Source of the DNA: an uncultured bacterium
Lineage (GTDB): Bacteria; Spirochaetota; Spirochaetia; Sphaerochaetales; Sphaerochaetaceae
Direction of reading: 5' to 3'
NCBI GenBank assembly: GCA_905215015.1
Contig: CAJMOS010000050.1
Span: forward strand, 1-21,659
Length of the DNA stretch: 21,659 bases
The notes below the pieces were generated by a model. That model worked only from the letters and a program-made list of their open reading frames with translations. It did not search any database and was not told the DNA's origin. A program made the position numbers and the translations under genes. Of this stretch, positions 1-7,240 are shown one piece after another. The first letter of the stretch is position 1; each line of letters begins with the position of its first letter.

Positions 1-547
1 TCTGCACTTCCGAGGCACCATCGAGTTTTGCGGCCTCGATCAGTTCCGTGGGAACCTGCATGAAGTACTGCCTGAGCAGGAACACGCCGAAAGCGCTTGT
101 CATGAACGGAAGGATCTGCGGGACCAGGGTTCCCAGCAGCTTCCACCGGCTCATCATCATGTACACGGGAAGAAAGGTGATCTGCCCAGGGGTCATGAAC
201 GCGATGATCACCAAGGCAAAAAGCAAGGACTTCCCTTTGAACGAATACTTCGCGAAGCCATAGGCTGCCGGAATCATGACCGCCAGCTGGATGACCAGGA
301 TTGCCGCGACGACAATGACCGAGTTCCGCAAAAAAAGCAGGAAGGGCCGTGATGTCCAGGCGTCAACGTAGTTGGAGACCATAAAATGGCGGGGAATGAT
401 GGTGGCCGGGAACGTCATCGTCTCCTCGCTGGTCTGCAGCGATACGGAAAGCATCCACAGGAACGGGAAGACGAACAGGAAAATCAGGACCAGCTTTCCG
501 AGAAAGGAAACACAGGAAAGGGTGGTTTGGAACCTCGTCTTTTTCAT
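1..547 (-). CDS. Sugar ABC transporter permease, MalG/UgpE type (3' end outside window)
   Basis: Inner-membrane permease of a binding-protein-dependent sugar importer. Translating the minus strand from the ATG at 547 gives 182 residues before the window edge, starting MKKTRFQTTL, with a first membrane helix (LVLIFLFVFPFLWML), a periplasmic stretch, then several further helices. The last residues read EAAKLDGASEVQ, the beginning of the EAA loop that docks the ATPase in this family, so roughly the last third of the protein is missing. The sequence AAGGGG, six bases before the ATG, overlaps the stop region of the preceding permease gene; the gap is 10 nt, so the two are surely co-transcribed and perhaps translationally coupled. 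The substrate cannot be read from the permease. Family assignment is sure; sugar specificity is inferred from the neighbouring binding protein. Confidence 0.92.
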   Translation of the reverse strand, partial: MKKTRFQTTLSCVSFLGKLVLIFLFVFPFLWMLSVSLQTSEETMTFPATIIPRHFMVSNYVDAWTSRPFLLFLRNSVIVVAAILVIQLAVMIPAAYGFAKYSFKGKSLLFALVIIAFMTPGQITFLPVYMMMSRWKLLGTLVPQILPFMTSAFGVFLLRQYFMQVPTELIEAAKLDGASEVQ

Positions 548-557
548 ATGGCACCCC

Positions 558-1445
558 TTATTGGTAAAATACCCGCTTGGAGAGTACTTTGAAGTAGACA
601 GCGGAGAGCAGCGCGACAATCACCAGCAGCACGACACCGGCGACAGCTCCATAGCCCCACCGGTAGTTGGTGAACACTTCCATGTAGATGAGATAGGCAA
701 TCGAGCTCGTCGCGTTGTTCGGGCCTCCCATGGTCATCACCAAAATCAGCTCGAACACCTTGAATGCGGAAATCGTCAGGACAATCAGGACAAAGAAGAT
801 CTGCGGGGAGATGATGGGAAGGACAATCTGGAAGAAAATCCTCACGCCACTGGCGTGGTCGAGCTCCGCGGCCTCGTAAATATCCTGGGGAACGCTCTGG
901 ATGGCGGCGATGAAAATCAGCGTGTAGTAGCCCACGCTCTGCCAGACAGAGATGAAGATGATGGAAGCCAAAGCGCTTTTCGAGCTTTGCAGCCACTGGC
1001 TGGTAGGCAGGCCGAGGGTCCGCAGGAAGGAATTCATGATGCCGTACTGCGGCTCAAGAATCCACATCCAGATCAGGGAGATGGAGACGGTGGCGACAAT
1101 ATGCGGGAAGAACACGCAAACCTGCGAAAGCCGGTCGATCGTCCGTTTCTTCCGTCCAATCCATTCGGCAATCAGCAGAGAGAGGACCATGATCAGGGCC
1201 ACGGTCACGAAAGAATAGATGACCGTGTTGGTCATCGATTTGGAAAAGGAATCTTTCGCGAACATCCTGCTGTAGTTGGTCAGCCCGACGAACTTCGTCT
1301 TCGATGCGTTGAGCATGTTGACATCGTAGAAGCTGAGCTTCACCAAGCTGAAAATCGGGTAGAGGCAAAACAACAGGATCCCGATGATGGCGGGAGCCAC
1401 CAACAGGTAAGGAGTCAAGATTTTTTTGATACGGTAGTGCTTCAT
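558..1445 (-). CDS. Sugar ABC transporter permease, MalF/UgpA type
   Basis: Second inner-membrane permease of the importer, 295 residues from the ATG at 1445 (MKHYRIKKILTPYLL). A longer in-frame start at 1508 exists, but it would put coding sequence through a 12-bp hairpin and adds a hydrophilic stretch unlike the family, so I prefer 1445; the ribosome site there is weak (GGAAA). About six membrane helices are visible, beginning PYLLVAPAIIGILLFCLYP. The EAA loop is at about residues 191-210 (YEAAELDHASG), with His where most relatives have Gly (usual form EAA-x3-G). It lies between the binding-protein gene and the second permease, all on the minus strand. No ATPase gene is visible in the window. 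Family is certain, substrate unknown. Confidence 0.94.
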   Translation of the reverse strand: MKHYRIKKILTPYLLVAPAIIGILLFCLYPIFSLVKLSFYDVNMLNASKTKFVGLTNYSRMFAKDSFSKSMTNTVIYSFVTVALIMVLSLLIAEWIGRKKRTIDRLSQVCVFFPHIVATVSISLIWMWILEPQYGIMNSFLRTLGLPTSQWLQSSKSALASIIFISVWQSVGYYTLIFIAAIQSVPQDIYEAAELDHASGVRIFFQIVLPIISPQIFFVLIVLTISAFKVFELILVMTMGGPNNATSSIAYLIYMEVFTNYRWGYGAVAGVVLLVIVALLSAVYFKVLSKRVFYQ

Positions 1446-1468
1446 GTAGTGTATTTCCAGATAAGCAG

Positions 1469-1497
1469 ACAGGGTGTCGGCGTCACCGACACCCTGT
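1469..1497 (-). promoter_or_regulatory. Intercistronic hairpin between binding-protein and permease genes
   Basis: A perfect 12-bp inverted repeat (ACAGGGTGTCGG / CCGACACCCTGT) with a 5-nt loop lies in the 67-nt gap between the binding-protein stop and the permease start. No run of T follows it on the minus strand, so it is not a classical terminator. Such hairpins downstream of binding-protein genes are known to protect the upstream message from 3' exonucleases and raise binding-protein levels over permease levels; that role here is inferred from position. Confidence 0.75.
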
Positions 1498-1512
1498 AGC
1501 GGAGGCAATGGT

Positions 1513-2814
1513 TTACTTGCCAGCCATGATATCCTTCACGGACTTCGCGAAGATGTCGATCTGCTGCTGGACATCGGCGTTGTCGTACATCGTGGCGTCA
1601 ATCAACGTGTACAGCTCGTTCATGATCTGTCCACCCTGAGGCACACGGGAACCACGGTCGTCAGCGTACTGCAGCAACTCATACGCGGTCTTGCGGCCAG
1701 GAAGCTTCTTCCAGAGTTCCTGCTCCTGCTCGCTGGAGGCCATAGTCTTGGTGATCGGCAGGTAACCGGAGTTCTGGGTGAAGAACAGCAGTCCGTTCGG
1801 GTCGGTCAGCAACCAGTCGATGAACTTCCAGGCTTCCTGCTTGTGCTGGGAACCCTCGAGCATGACCAATGCGTTTCCACCAGTCGGCACGCTCAGCACA
1901 TCCCCTTTCGGCGGGAAGAAGACCTGGCAGTCAAAATTGGCGGAAGACATTGTCGAGACCAGGGCTCCGATGGAGTTCCACAGCATCGCGCACTTGCCGT
2001 CGGCGAACATCTGGGTAACCACCGTGCCGCCGTTGTTCGCGGGAGCGAAGAACAGCTCCTGGGAATTCTTCATATCCTGCAGGAACTTCCAAGCCTTGTA
2101 GGCGTGACCGTTGTCCACACAGCCCAGACCGGTGCGTTCCTTGTTGATCAGGTCTCCACCAGCCTGCGCGACGGTCATGTACCAATACCAGGTATCACGG
2201 ATCAAGCCGAGTCCGTAGCGCTCGACCTCGCCCTTGTCGTTGACTTTCTTCAGCTTCTCGCAAGCAGCCCTGAGCTCATCCCACGTGGTGGGGACCTCGA
2301 CGCCAGCCTCCCTCATGATGTCCATGTTGACGTACATGACGGGAACGGAGCGGCCAAACGGAATCGCGATCATCTTGCCGTCCTGCTTGAAATCCCAGCT
2401 GAACGCGTCGATGAAATCATCTGGATCGACTCCGTCCTTTTTCATGTAGGGCATCAGGTCGGCAAGGACACCCTCCTCGCTTCCGAACACACCAACATGG
2501 TCGACACCCATCTGGAGCAAGTCAGGGTTCTCGCCGGCGGACACGGCGTTGATCGCTTTCGAGGCAGCAGTCCAATAGTCACCCTGATAGGAAGGCACCA
2601 CCTCGACGTCGTCATGGGTCTTGTTGAACGCATCACACATCTGCGTGATCAAGTCGCCATTCTTTCCCCCCATGGAGTGCCAGAACTGGATCTGCACCTT
2701 ACCGGTCTTCGCCGCAGACTGCGAAGAGGCCGGGGCCGCTTCCTTGGAGCCCTGTCCGAAAGACATGCCGACCGCAATAGCGGTGAGCAACATCACGCTG
2801 AGAAGTTTTTTCAT
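1513..2814 (-). CDS. Extracellular sugar-binding protein, UgpB-like (solute-binding family 1)
   Basis: Periplasmic substrate-binding protein of the importer, 433 residues from the ATG at 2814. That start follows GGGAGAG and opens a signal peptide (MKKLLSVMLLTAIAVGMSFG); the six upstream codons of the longer frame are not needed. After the signal comes a short Ala/Ser linker (SKEAAPASSQSAA) and then the family's opening strand QIQFWHSMGG, the FGRSVPVMYVNMDI segment and, near the C terminus, a NSGYLPITKT motif typical of UgpB-like proteins. There is no lipobox cysteine, so it should be released free rather than lipid-anchored. It is first in the operon, followed by two permeases. The ligand may be an oligosaccharide or glycerol-phosphate compound; the beta-glucosidase nearby favours a sugar, but this is inference. 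Confidence 0.93.
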   Translation of the reverse strand: MKKLLSVMLLTAIAVGMSFGQGSKEAAPASSQSAAKTGKVQIQFWHSMGGKNGDLITQMCDAFNKTHDDVEVVPSYQGDYWTAASKAINAVSAGENPDLLQMGVDHVGVFGSEEGVLADLMPYMKKDGVDPDDFIDAFSWDFKQDGKMIAIPFGRSVPVMYVNMDIMREAGVEVPTTWDELRAACEKLKKVNDKGEVERYGLGLIRDTWYWYMTVAQAGGDLINKERTGLGCVDNGHAYKAWKFLQDMKNSQELFFAPANNGGTVVTQMFADGKCAMLWNSIGALVSTMSSANFDCQVFFPPKGDVLSVPTGGNALVMLEGSQHKQEAWKFIDWLLTDPNGLLFFTQNSGYLPITKTMASSEQEQELWKKLPGRKTAYELLQYADDRGSRVPQGGQIMNELYTLIDATMYDNADVQQQIDIFAKSVKDIMAGK

Positions 2815-2840
2815 CGTTTCTCTCCCTTGCAAGCCTTACA

Positions 2841-2872
2841 TTCGTTTCAAAACTGCTTTTATTTCGTTTCAA
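2841..2872 (-). promoter_or_regulatory. Direct repeats in the leader of the importer operon, possible operator
   Basis: The 10-mer TTGAAACGAA (minus strand) occurs twice, at 2863-2872 and 2841-2850, with a 22-bp period (about two helical turns). Both copies lie just downstream of the predicted transcription start and upstream of the ribosome site, where a bound repressor would block transcription. No regulator gene is adjacent, so the protein is unknown. Confidence 0.5.
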
Positions 2873-2887
2873 CAGTTTTCAACTTAC

Positions 2888-2916
2888 ACTATGGGATTAA
2901 AAGACAAATTTGTAAA
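2888..2916 (-). promoter_or_regulatory. Predicted sigma-70 promoter of the importer operon
   Basis: On the minus strand, TTTACA (2911-2916) and CATAGT (2888-2893) are separated by 17 nt, within a markedly AT-rich stretch of an otherwise GC-rich window. The -35 matches 5/6 and the -10 4/6 of the consensus. The start would fall near 2881, giving a leader of about 65 nt. Confidence 0.5.
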
Positions 2917-3066
2917 GAAAATATTCAATTAATGTTATAAATTAACTATCGTATTGAAATGTCTGCAGGTATGCATCCAAGTCGAACGAAAAGTTTTACT
3001 TCAACAATATGCAGGAAAATCGCGACAGACAAAAGACAGTGGTCGGTTCCTGTCTTGTGCTGCCCA

Positions 3067-3082
3067 ACGGACAACTGTCCGT
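3067..3082. repeat. 16-bp palindrome at the end of the relic gene
   Basis: ACGGACA-AC-TGTCCGT abuts the last stop codon of the pseudogene. No T-run flanks it on either strand. The rest of the stretch between it and the importer promoter (2917-3066) shows no credible gene. Confidence 0.45.
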
Positions 3083-3514
3083 CAGGCAAGGACCTCTTTC
3101 CAGTCCTGGACGGTATGCCCGGCAGGTGGATCGTCTTCCCCTTCTCCAGGCGGAACTGCCGGCATGGCGCTTCTCCTTGATCTGTCTGAGCGCAGCATCC
3201 CCGAGACACAACGTTCCGGTCGTATGCCCTGCGCATTTCCTGGTTCGGAAAACGAAGGCAGCACAGCGAAAGCCCTTCGTCATAGCTCCCGATGGTCAGG
3301 TATCCCGCCTGCAGCAGAAGCGCCTGCACCTTGCCGGCGTCCCCCTTCTTCCTGCCCAATTCGGCACAGCCAAAGGCTCCGAGCGTGCTTTTCGCCAGGT
3401 CCACCGACTGCGTCATGCCCATCACCAGCTTCATGCTGCCCGCCTCGATCCAATTCCTGAAACGGCGGGGGTGGAGAGGAGGTACATGTCGCCTTCCTGA
3501 CGGACAAGAAAATG
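3082..3514 (-). pseudogene. Decayed AAA-ATPase-like / PD-(D/E)XK nuclease-family gene
   Basis: Pieces of one protein family are found in order but in changing frames. At 3514-3473, HFLVRQEGDMYLLS matches HSLVRQEGNMFFLS of the gene starting at 21397, including the 18-nt exact match at 3491-3508. Next comes HPRRF (compare RPRRFGKT, the Walker A region of that gene) in another frame. From about 3449 to 3204 one frame reads through to LLLQAGYLTIGSYDE and RFPNQEMRRAY, which resemble the C-terminal QTGYLTI...YPNxEVR region I know from the PDDEXK_9 family. Then ALRQIKEKRHA (3199-3161), RQFRLEKGKTIHLPGI (to 3111) and VQDWKEVLA plus stop (3111-3082) continue it in three successive frames. At least four frame changes and a deletion of most of the ATPase domain make it non-functional. 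It has no recognisable start. Confidence 0.82.
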
Positions 3515-3572
3515 CGGCACGGAAGCCATCCCTTTTCCAATTTCCAATGGAAAGCAAGGTTGATGGAACCGT

Positions 3573-3599
3573 GCTCTTCCTTCCAAAGGCAGGAAGAGC
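3573..3599 (-). terminator. Hairpin after the beta-glucosidase gene, possible weak terminator
   Basis: A perfect 9-bp inverted repeat (GCTCTTCCT / AGGAAGAGC) with a 9-nt loop begins 33 nt beyond the glucosidase stop. No U-run follows on the minus strand, so it may act as a 3' stabilising hairpin or a Rho-dependent end rather than an intrinsic terminator. Confidence 0.4.
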
Positions 3600-3631
3600 C
3601 TCCATCCCCACGGAAAACGACAGCCGGGAGG

Positions 3632-5851
3632 TTATTCCAGAGCTTTCAGAATCTGCTCGTAGGGAATGCCCACGAAGGCGCTCACCGTGTGCAGTGGCGT
3701 GCTCAGCACCCAGTTGCGATGCATTTCCGCCTCGCGCCTGCGTTCCTCGTCATCTCCCTGTTCATACAGGCTGGCCAATTGCTTCAACATCGCCTCGAAC
3801 TTGGGGTACCTCCAGCCGGACTCCAGGATGTCCCGGATTGTCGTCGTGTCGGAAATCTTCACCGGATGCGGCTCTTCAAGGACCGTCACCTCGCCCGTCA
3901 GGGCGATATCCCGGCTCGAGGTGCCGACTTCTACTCCATAGGTCCCCCGCTCCGCATGCCAGGATTCCGTGTAGGTGTCCCAGTAGGCGAAGGAACGCTT
4001 GTCGAGCGGGAAGGAAACCCTTTGTTTCTCCCCTTTCTTCAGGAACACCTTCCGGAAGCCTTTCAGCTCGTGGACCGGACGGGCGACTGTCGGGTGCTTG
4101 GGGGCGATGTAGAGCTGGACCACTTCCGCTCCATCACGGTCGCCGGTATTCTCCACTTCCACCGAGACCGAAAGGGTGTCGCCCTCCTTCCAGGTAGGAG
4201 AAGAAATCTTCAGCGTGCCAAGACGGAAGGTTGTGTAGGAAAGGCCGTACCCGAAGGGGAATGCAACCTGCTGCCTGCGGGTATCGTAGGCGCGGTAGCC
4301 GATGAAGAGGCCCTCCCCGTAATAGGCGTCGTGACCGTCACGGCCATAGTCGAGGTAACAGGGGGTGTCTTCCAGCCTGAGCGGAAAGCTCTCCGCCAAT
4401 TTTCCCGAAGGGTTCGCCCTGCCCAGCAGCAAGTCCACCGTGGCGCCACCAACGGCCTGTCCGCCAAGATACATATGCAAAATAGCGCTGACAGAGTCCT
4501 TCCACGGCATCGCCACCGGGCTGCCCGCATGCAGGACCACCACGACGCGCTTATGGATTTCCGAAAGCTTCCCAATCAGTTCGTTCTGGCAGGCGGGAAG
4601 ATCCATGTGGCTCCGGTCATAGCCTTCGGACTCGAACGAGTCAGGCATGCCGGCGAAGACCACCACCGTCCGATAGGAACCTGCGGCCTCAAGAACCGCG
4701 GCAAGTGCCTTCGGGTCCGATGTCTCGTTGTCCATACCCCAGCCAGGAAGCCAGTCGCAATGGGCATCCTCCAGCGCGCTTTCAATCCGTGTGGCGTTGA
4801 TATGGCTTGAACCGCCACCTTGGTAGCGGGGAGCCTTGGCGAACGGGCCGATGAAGAGCACCTTGTCGAACGAAGGAAGCGGGAGCAAGTCGCCATCGTT
4901 CCTCAGCAACACCGCGCACTGTTCCTCCGCCTTCTTGGCGAAGAGGTGGTGGGCCTCCCGGTCGTAGGGCTTTTCCTCCACTCCCAGGCCCTTGTCGATC
5001 CAGGCAAGGATCCTGGCCACCGACTCGTCAAGCACCTTCTCGTCCAGGGTTCCATCCCTGACCGCAGCCACCAGGCGCTGGTCGTTCTCCGCGCTCGGAC
5101 CCGGCATCTCCAGATCCAGAGCAGCCTTGTGGGCCTCAACCGTCCGGTTCATCCCGCCCCAGTCGGTCATGGCAACACCGTCAAAGCCCCACTGCTCGCG
5201 CAGGATCTTGCGCAGAGTCAGAGGGTTCTCGCAACTGTAGGTGCCATTGATGCGGTTGTAGGAGGTCATGACCGTCCAAGGTTTTCCTTCCTTGACCGCG
5301 ATCTCAAAGGCGGCAAGATAGATCTCGCGGAGCGTCCGCTCGTCGATGTGCTCGTTGATGTTCATGCGGCTCTTTTCCTGGTTGTTGGCGGCGAAGTGCT
5401 TCAGGCTGACTCCCACGCGATGCTTCTGCACACCCTTGATGTAGCTGGCGGCGAGCTTGCCGGCAAGGTAGGGATCCTCGCTCAAGTACTCGAAGTTGCG
5501 TCCGCACAGCGGGCTGCGCTTCATGTTGACGGCAGGTCCGAGCACCGTGTGCACCTTCTGTCCGGCGGCCTCCTCTCCAAGCGCGGAACCCACCTCTTCG
5601 AGCAGGCCGGCATCAAAACTGGAAGCGAGGGCGGAACCCGAAGGGAAGCAGATGGCCGGCACGGCTCCAACGTACCTTCCATTCACCTGCTCGGTCTGGG
5701 TCCTGAGTCCATGAGGACCGTCACTGACCATGATGGAAGGAACGCCGAGGCGTTCGACAGCCTTGGTCCACCAGTTGTCCGCTCCAGAGCAGAGCCCTGC
5801 CTTTTCTTCCAATGTAAGATGTTTCAGCAAATAGGGAATATCGAGATGCAT
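3632..5851 (-). CDS. Glycoside hydrolase family 3 beta-glucosidase
   Basis: Hydrolyses beta-linked glucosides (or related beta-glycosides) to monosaccharides. The protein is 739 residues from the ATG at 5851, which follows GGAGGG at good spacing; an upstream in-frame start at 5938 would run through a hairpin and lacks a ribosome site. The order is a GH3 N-terminal barrel (LTLEEKAGLCSGADNWW, then KHFAANNQE near residue 150), the nucleophile motif GVAMTDWGG with Asp at about residue 230, the C-terminal alpha/beta domain (AESFPLRLEDTPCY), and a fibronectin-III-like tail (ENTGDRDGAEVVQLYIAPKH). No signal peptide is seen, so it acts in the cytoplasm on imported oligosaccharides. This fits the importer encoded downstream on the same strand. 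The exact linkage specificity cannot be read. Length is usual for the short GH3 form without a PA14 insert. Confidence 0.93.
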   Translation of the reverse strand: MHLDIPYLLKHLTLEEKAGLCSGADNWWTKAVERLGVPSIMVSDGPHGLRTQTEQVNGRYVGAVPAICFPSGSALASSFDAGLLEEVGSALGEEAAGQKVHTVLGPAVNMKRSPLCGRNFEYLSEDPYLAGKLAASYIKGVQKHRVGVSLKHFAANNQEKSRMNINEHIDERTLREIYLAAFEIAVKEGKPWTVMTSYNRINGTYSCENPLTLRKILREQWGFDGVAMTDWGGMNRTVEAHKAALDLEMPGPSAENDQRLVAAVRDGTLDEKVLDESVARILAWIDKGLGVEEKPYDREAHHLFAKKAEEQCAVLLRNDGDLLPLPSFDKVLFIGPFAKAPRYQGGGSSHINATRIESALEDAHCDWLPGWGMDNETSDPKALAAVLEAAGSYRTVVVFAGMPDSFESEGYDRSHMDLPACQNELIGKLSEIHKRVVVVLHAGSPVAMPWKDSVSAILHMYLGGQAVGGATVDLLLGRANPSGKLAESFPLRLEDTPCYLDYGRDGHDAYYGEGLFIGYRAYDTRRQQVAFPFGYGLSYTTFRLGTLKISSPTWKEGDTLSVSVEVENTGDRDGAEVVQLYIAPKHPTVARPVHELKGFRKVFLKKGEKQRVSFPLDKRSFAYWDTYTESWHAERGTYGVEVGTSSRDIALTGEVTVLEEPHPVKISDTTTIRDILESGWRYPKFEAMLKQLASLYEQGDDEERRREAEMHRNWVLSTPLHTVSAFVGIPYEQILKALE

Positions 5852-5885
5852 GGGGAAACCCTCCACAAGTACTGTATCACGAAAA

Positions 5886-5917
5886 GCACCGGAATACAGC
5901 AGTGCCGATTCCGGTGC
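5886..5917 (-). terminator. Hairpin with short T-run upstream of the beta-glucosidase gene
   Basis: GCACCGGAAT / ATTCCGGTGC is a perfect 10-bp stem with a 12-nt loop, and TTTTCG follows it directly on the minus strand. It sits between the SSB gene and the glucosidase start, ending 35 nt before the latter's ATG. It may terminate the SSB transcript or act as an attenuator in the glucosidase leader. The remaining gap (5918-6025) holds no convincing promoter; TATAAG near 5970 has no matching -35. Confidence 0.55.
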
Positions 5918-6025
5918 AGGAGATGTTGCATATTCCAACGAAGGCTCTTACCGACTTGTTCCTATACTTATATGCCTTCGACGGCCCGCCTGAGCATGAC
6001 GAACCAGAGCATGGTCCAGTAGCAA

Positions 6026-6421
6026 TCAGGTACTTGCCATTTCCGCATCCTCGTAGGTATCACGTCTCTCTCCTTTCGGGCCTGGGCCGAACTCAACCTG
6101 GTCGGCGAGCACATACAGGCGCGAGTGGTTCTTCAGATCCTCCTTTCCCACCCAAGTGGACTGCTTCAGCCTGCCAAGCACACGCACCCGTTTTCCCTTC
6201 TTCAGATATTGGGCGCAGCAGTCCGCCAGGGTCGTCCAGCACTCCACGTCAAGAAAGACGGTCTCCGCCTGTTCCTGCTTCTCTTCCCCTTCCTTGATTC
6301 GGCGATAGCCGTTCATGGCGATGGTGAAACTGCAGACCGTCTTCGCCGACGGTCCCACCGACTTGCTTTGGGGATCCGCCACCAGGTTGCCCTCTGCGAT
6401 GACGGAATTCAAATCTCTCAC
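6026..6421 (-). CDS. ssb: Single-stranded DNA-binding protein
   Basis: An OB-fold protein of 131 residues that coats single-stranded DNA in replication and repair. The start is GTG at 6421, fixed by a near-perfect ribosome site (AAAGGAGG) five bases upstream. Recognisable SSB segments are the N-terminal DLNSVIAEGNLVADP, the central SFTIAMNGYRR, the FLDVECWTTLADCCAQYLKKGKRVRVLGRL block, and a basic-aromatic third strand. The C terminus ends DTYEDAEMAST instead of the usual acidic DDDIPF tip, so the standard partner-binding tail is absent. That makes it either a divergent main SSB or an accessory one. It is transcribed alone, away from rpsF/rpsR, the common SSB neighbours. Confidence 0.85.
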   Translation of the reverse strand: MRDLNSVIAEGNLVADPQSKSVGPSAKTVCSFTIAMNGYRRIKEGEEKQEQAETVFLDVECWTTLADCCAQYLKKGKRVRVLGRLKQSTWVGKEDLKNHSRLYVLADQVEFGPGPKGERRDTYEDAEMAST

Positions 6422-6550
6422 AGGTTCCTCCTTTGCCTTCCGGCCGGGGCGCCGCCGGCCAAAAAGCCTCTAACCTATCTATACGTACTTTCCCTCCGTT
6501 TTGATTCACTCTTTTTCAAATGCGTGTTAGGGTAGACGGCGGAGGACGAC

Positions 6551-7240
6551 ATGAGCGTTACGGTCATTTCACTCGGTGGTTCCATCATCGCTCCCGATTC
6601 GGTGGACATCGATTTTCTCAAGGCATTCAGCAAGGAACTCAGGGCATATCTCAAAGAGGATGCGTCTCGCAAGGTGATTCTGGTTTGCGGAGGCGGAGCC
6701 CCCGCCCGGGTCTACCAGCAGGCAGCCAAAGCCGTGGCACCCGGCATTGACAGCTCCTATCTGGACTGGATCGGCATCAGGGCCACCCACCTGAACGGAC
6801 AACTGGTACGTACCCTCTTCTCGGACATCTGCAGCGACCAGCTGGTCATCGACCCGACCAGCAAGGACATCGAGTTCAAGGGGCAGGTGCTGGTAGCCGG
6901 GGGATGGAAGCCGGGCTTCTCCAGCGACAACGACGCCGTCCTGCTCGCCGAACGTTTCGGCGGCAAGCTGATCATCAACCTCTCCAACATCGAGAAAGTC
7001 TATACGGACGACCCGAGGAAGAATCCCCAGGCCAGACCGATCGACAAGATCAGCTGGGAAGATTTCCGGAAGATCGTCGGCGACGACTGGGTTCCAGGCA
7101 AGAACACCCCGTTCGACCCGGTAGCCAGCAGGAAAGCCGCCAGCCTCGGCATGAAGGTGGTCTGCTCCAAAGGAACCCGGATCCAGAACACCATGGCGAT
7201 TCTCCGCGGCAAGGCGTTTGTCGGAACCACAATCGGCTAA
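6551..7240 (+). CDS. pyrH: UMP kinase, archaeal/spirochaete type
   Basis: Phosphorylates UMP to UDP in pyrimidine nucleotide synthesis. The protein has 229 residues, with GGAGG seven bases before the ATG. Amino-acid-kinase-fold motifs are visible: VISLGGSII at the N terminus, VCGGGAPARVYQQAA (residues ~44-59), VAGGWKPGFSSDNDAVLLAERF (~114-135; nucleotide/UMP site), NLSNIEKVYTDDPRKNP and a C-terminal GTTIG. It is closer in form to the archaeal pyrH subfamily than to the GTP-regulated hexameric bacterial enzyme; that subfamily is known to include spirochaete members. Its 3' end overlaps the convergent radical SAM gene by 4 bp. No clear promoter was found in the 129-bp gap upstream. Confidence 0.88.
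   Translation: MSVTVISLGGSIIAPDSVDIDFLKAFSKELRAYLKEDASRKVILVCGGGAPARVYQQAAKAVAPGIDSSYLDWIGIRATHLNGQLVRTLFSDICSDQLVIDPTSKDIEFKGQVLVAGGWKPGFSSDNDAVLLAERFGGKLIINLSNIEKVYTDDPRKNPQARPIDKISWEDFRKIVGDDWVPGKNTPFDPVASRKAASLGMKVVCSKGTRIQNTMAILRGKAFVGTTIG

Noticed and set aside
1446..1508. N-terminal extension of the MalF-type permease
   Set aside because: It would place coding sequence through the 12-bp hairpin and adds residues unlike the family.
1474..2940. A 488-codon open frame on the plus strand opposite the first binding protein
   Set aside because: It is antisense to a clear gene; stops are rare in this frame because of GC-rich, G-first codons. The product is low in recognisable structure and has no ribosome site.
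3541..3553. TTTCCA-A-TGGAAA palindrome as an operator
   Set aside because: It lies between a gene end and a relic, with no promoter nearby; such short palindromes occur by chance.
4820..6022. A 400-codon plus-strand frame opposite the beta-glucosidase
   Set aside because: Antisense shadow of a gene with all GH3 motifs intact.
5968..6048. A 26-codon minus-strand frame rich in Trp and Met overlapping the end of ssb
   Set aside because: The only purine-rich stretch (GAGG) touches the ATG; too short to judge. It could be a gene remnant but nothing supports it.
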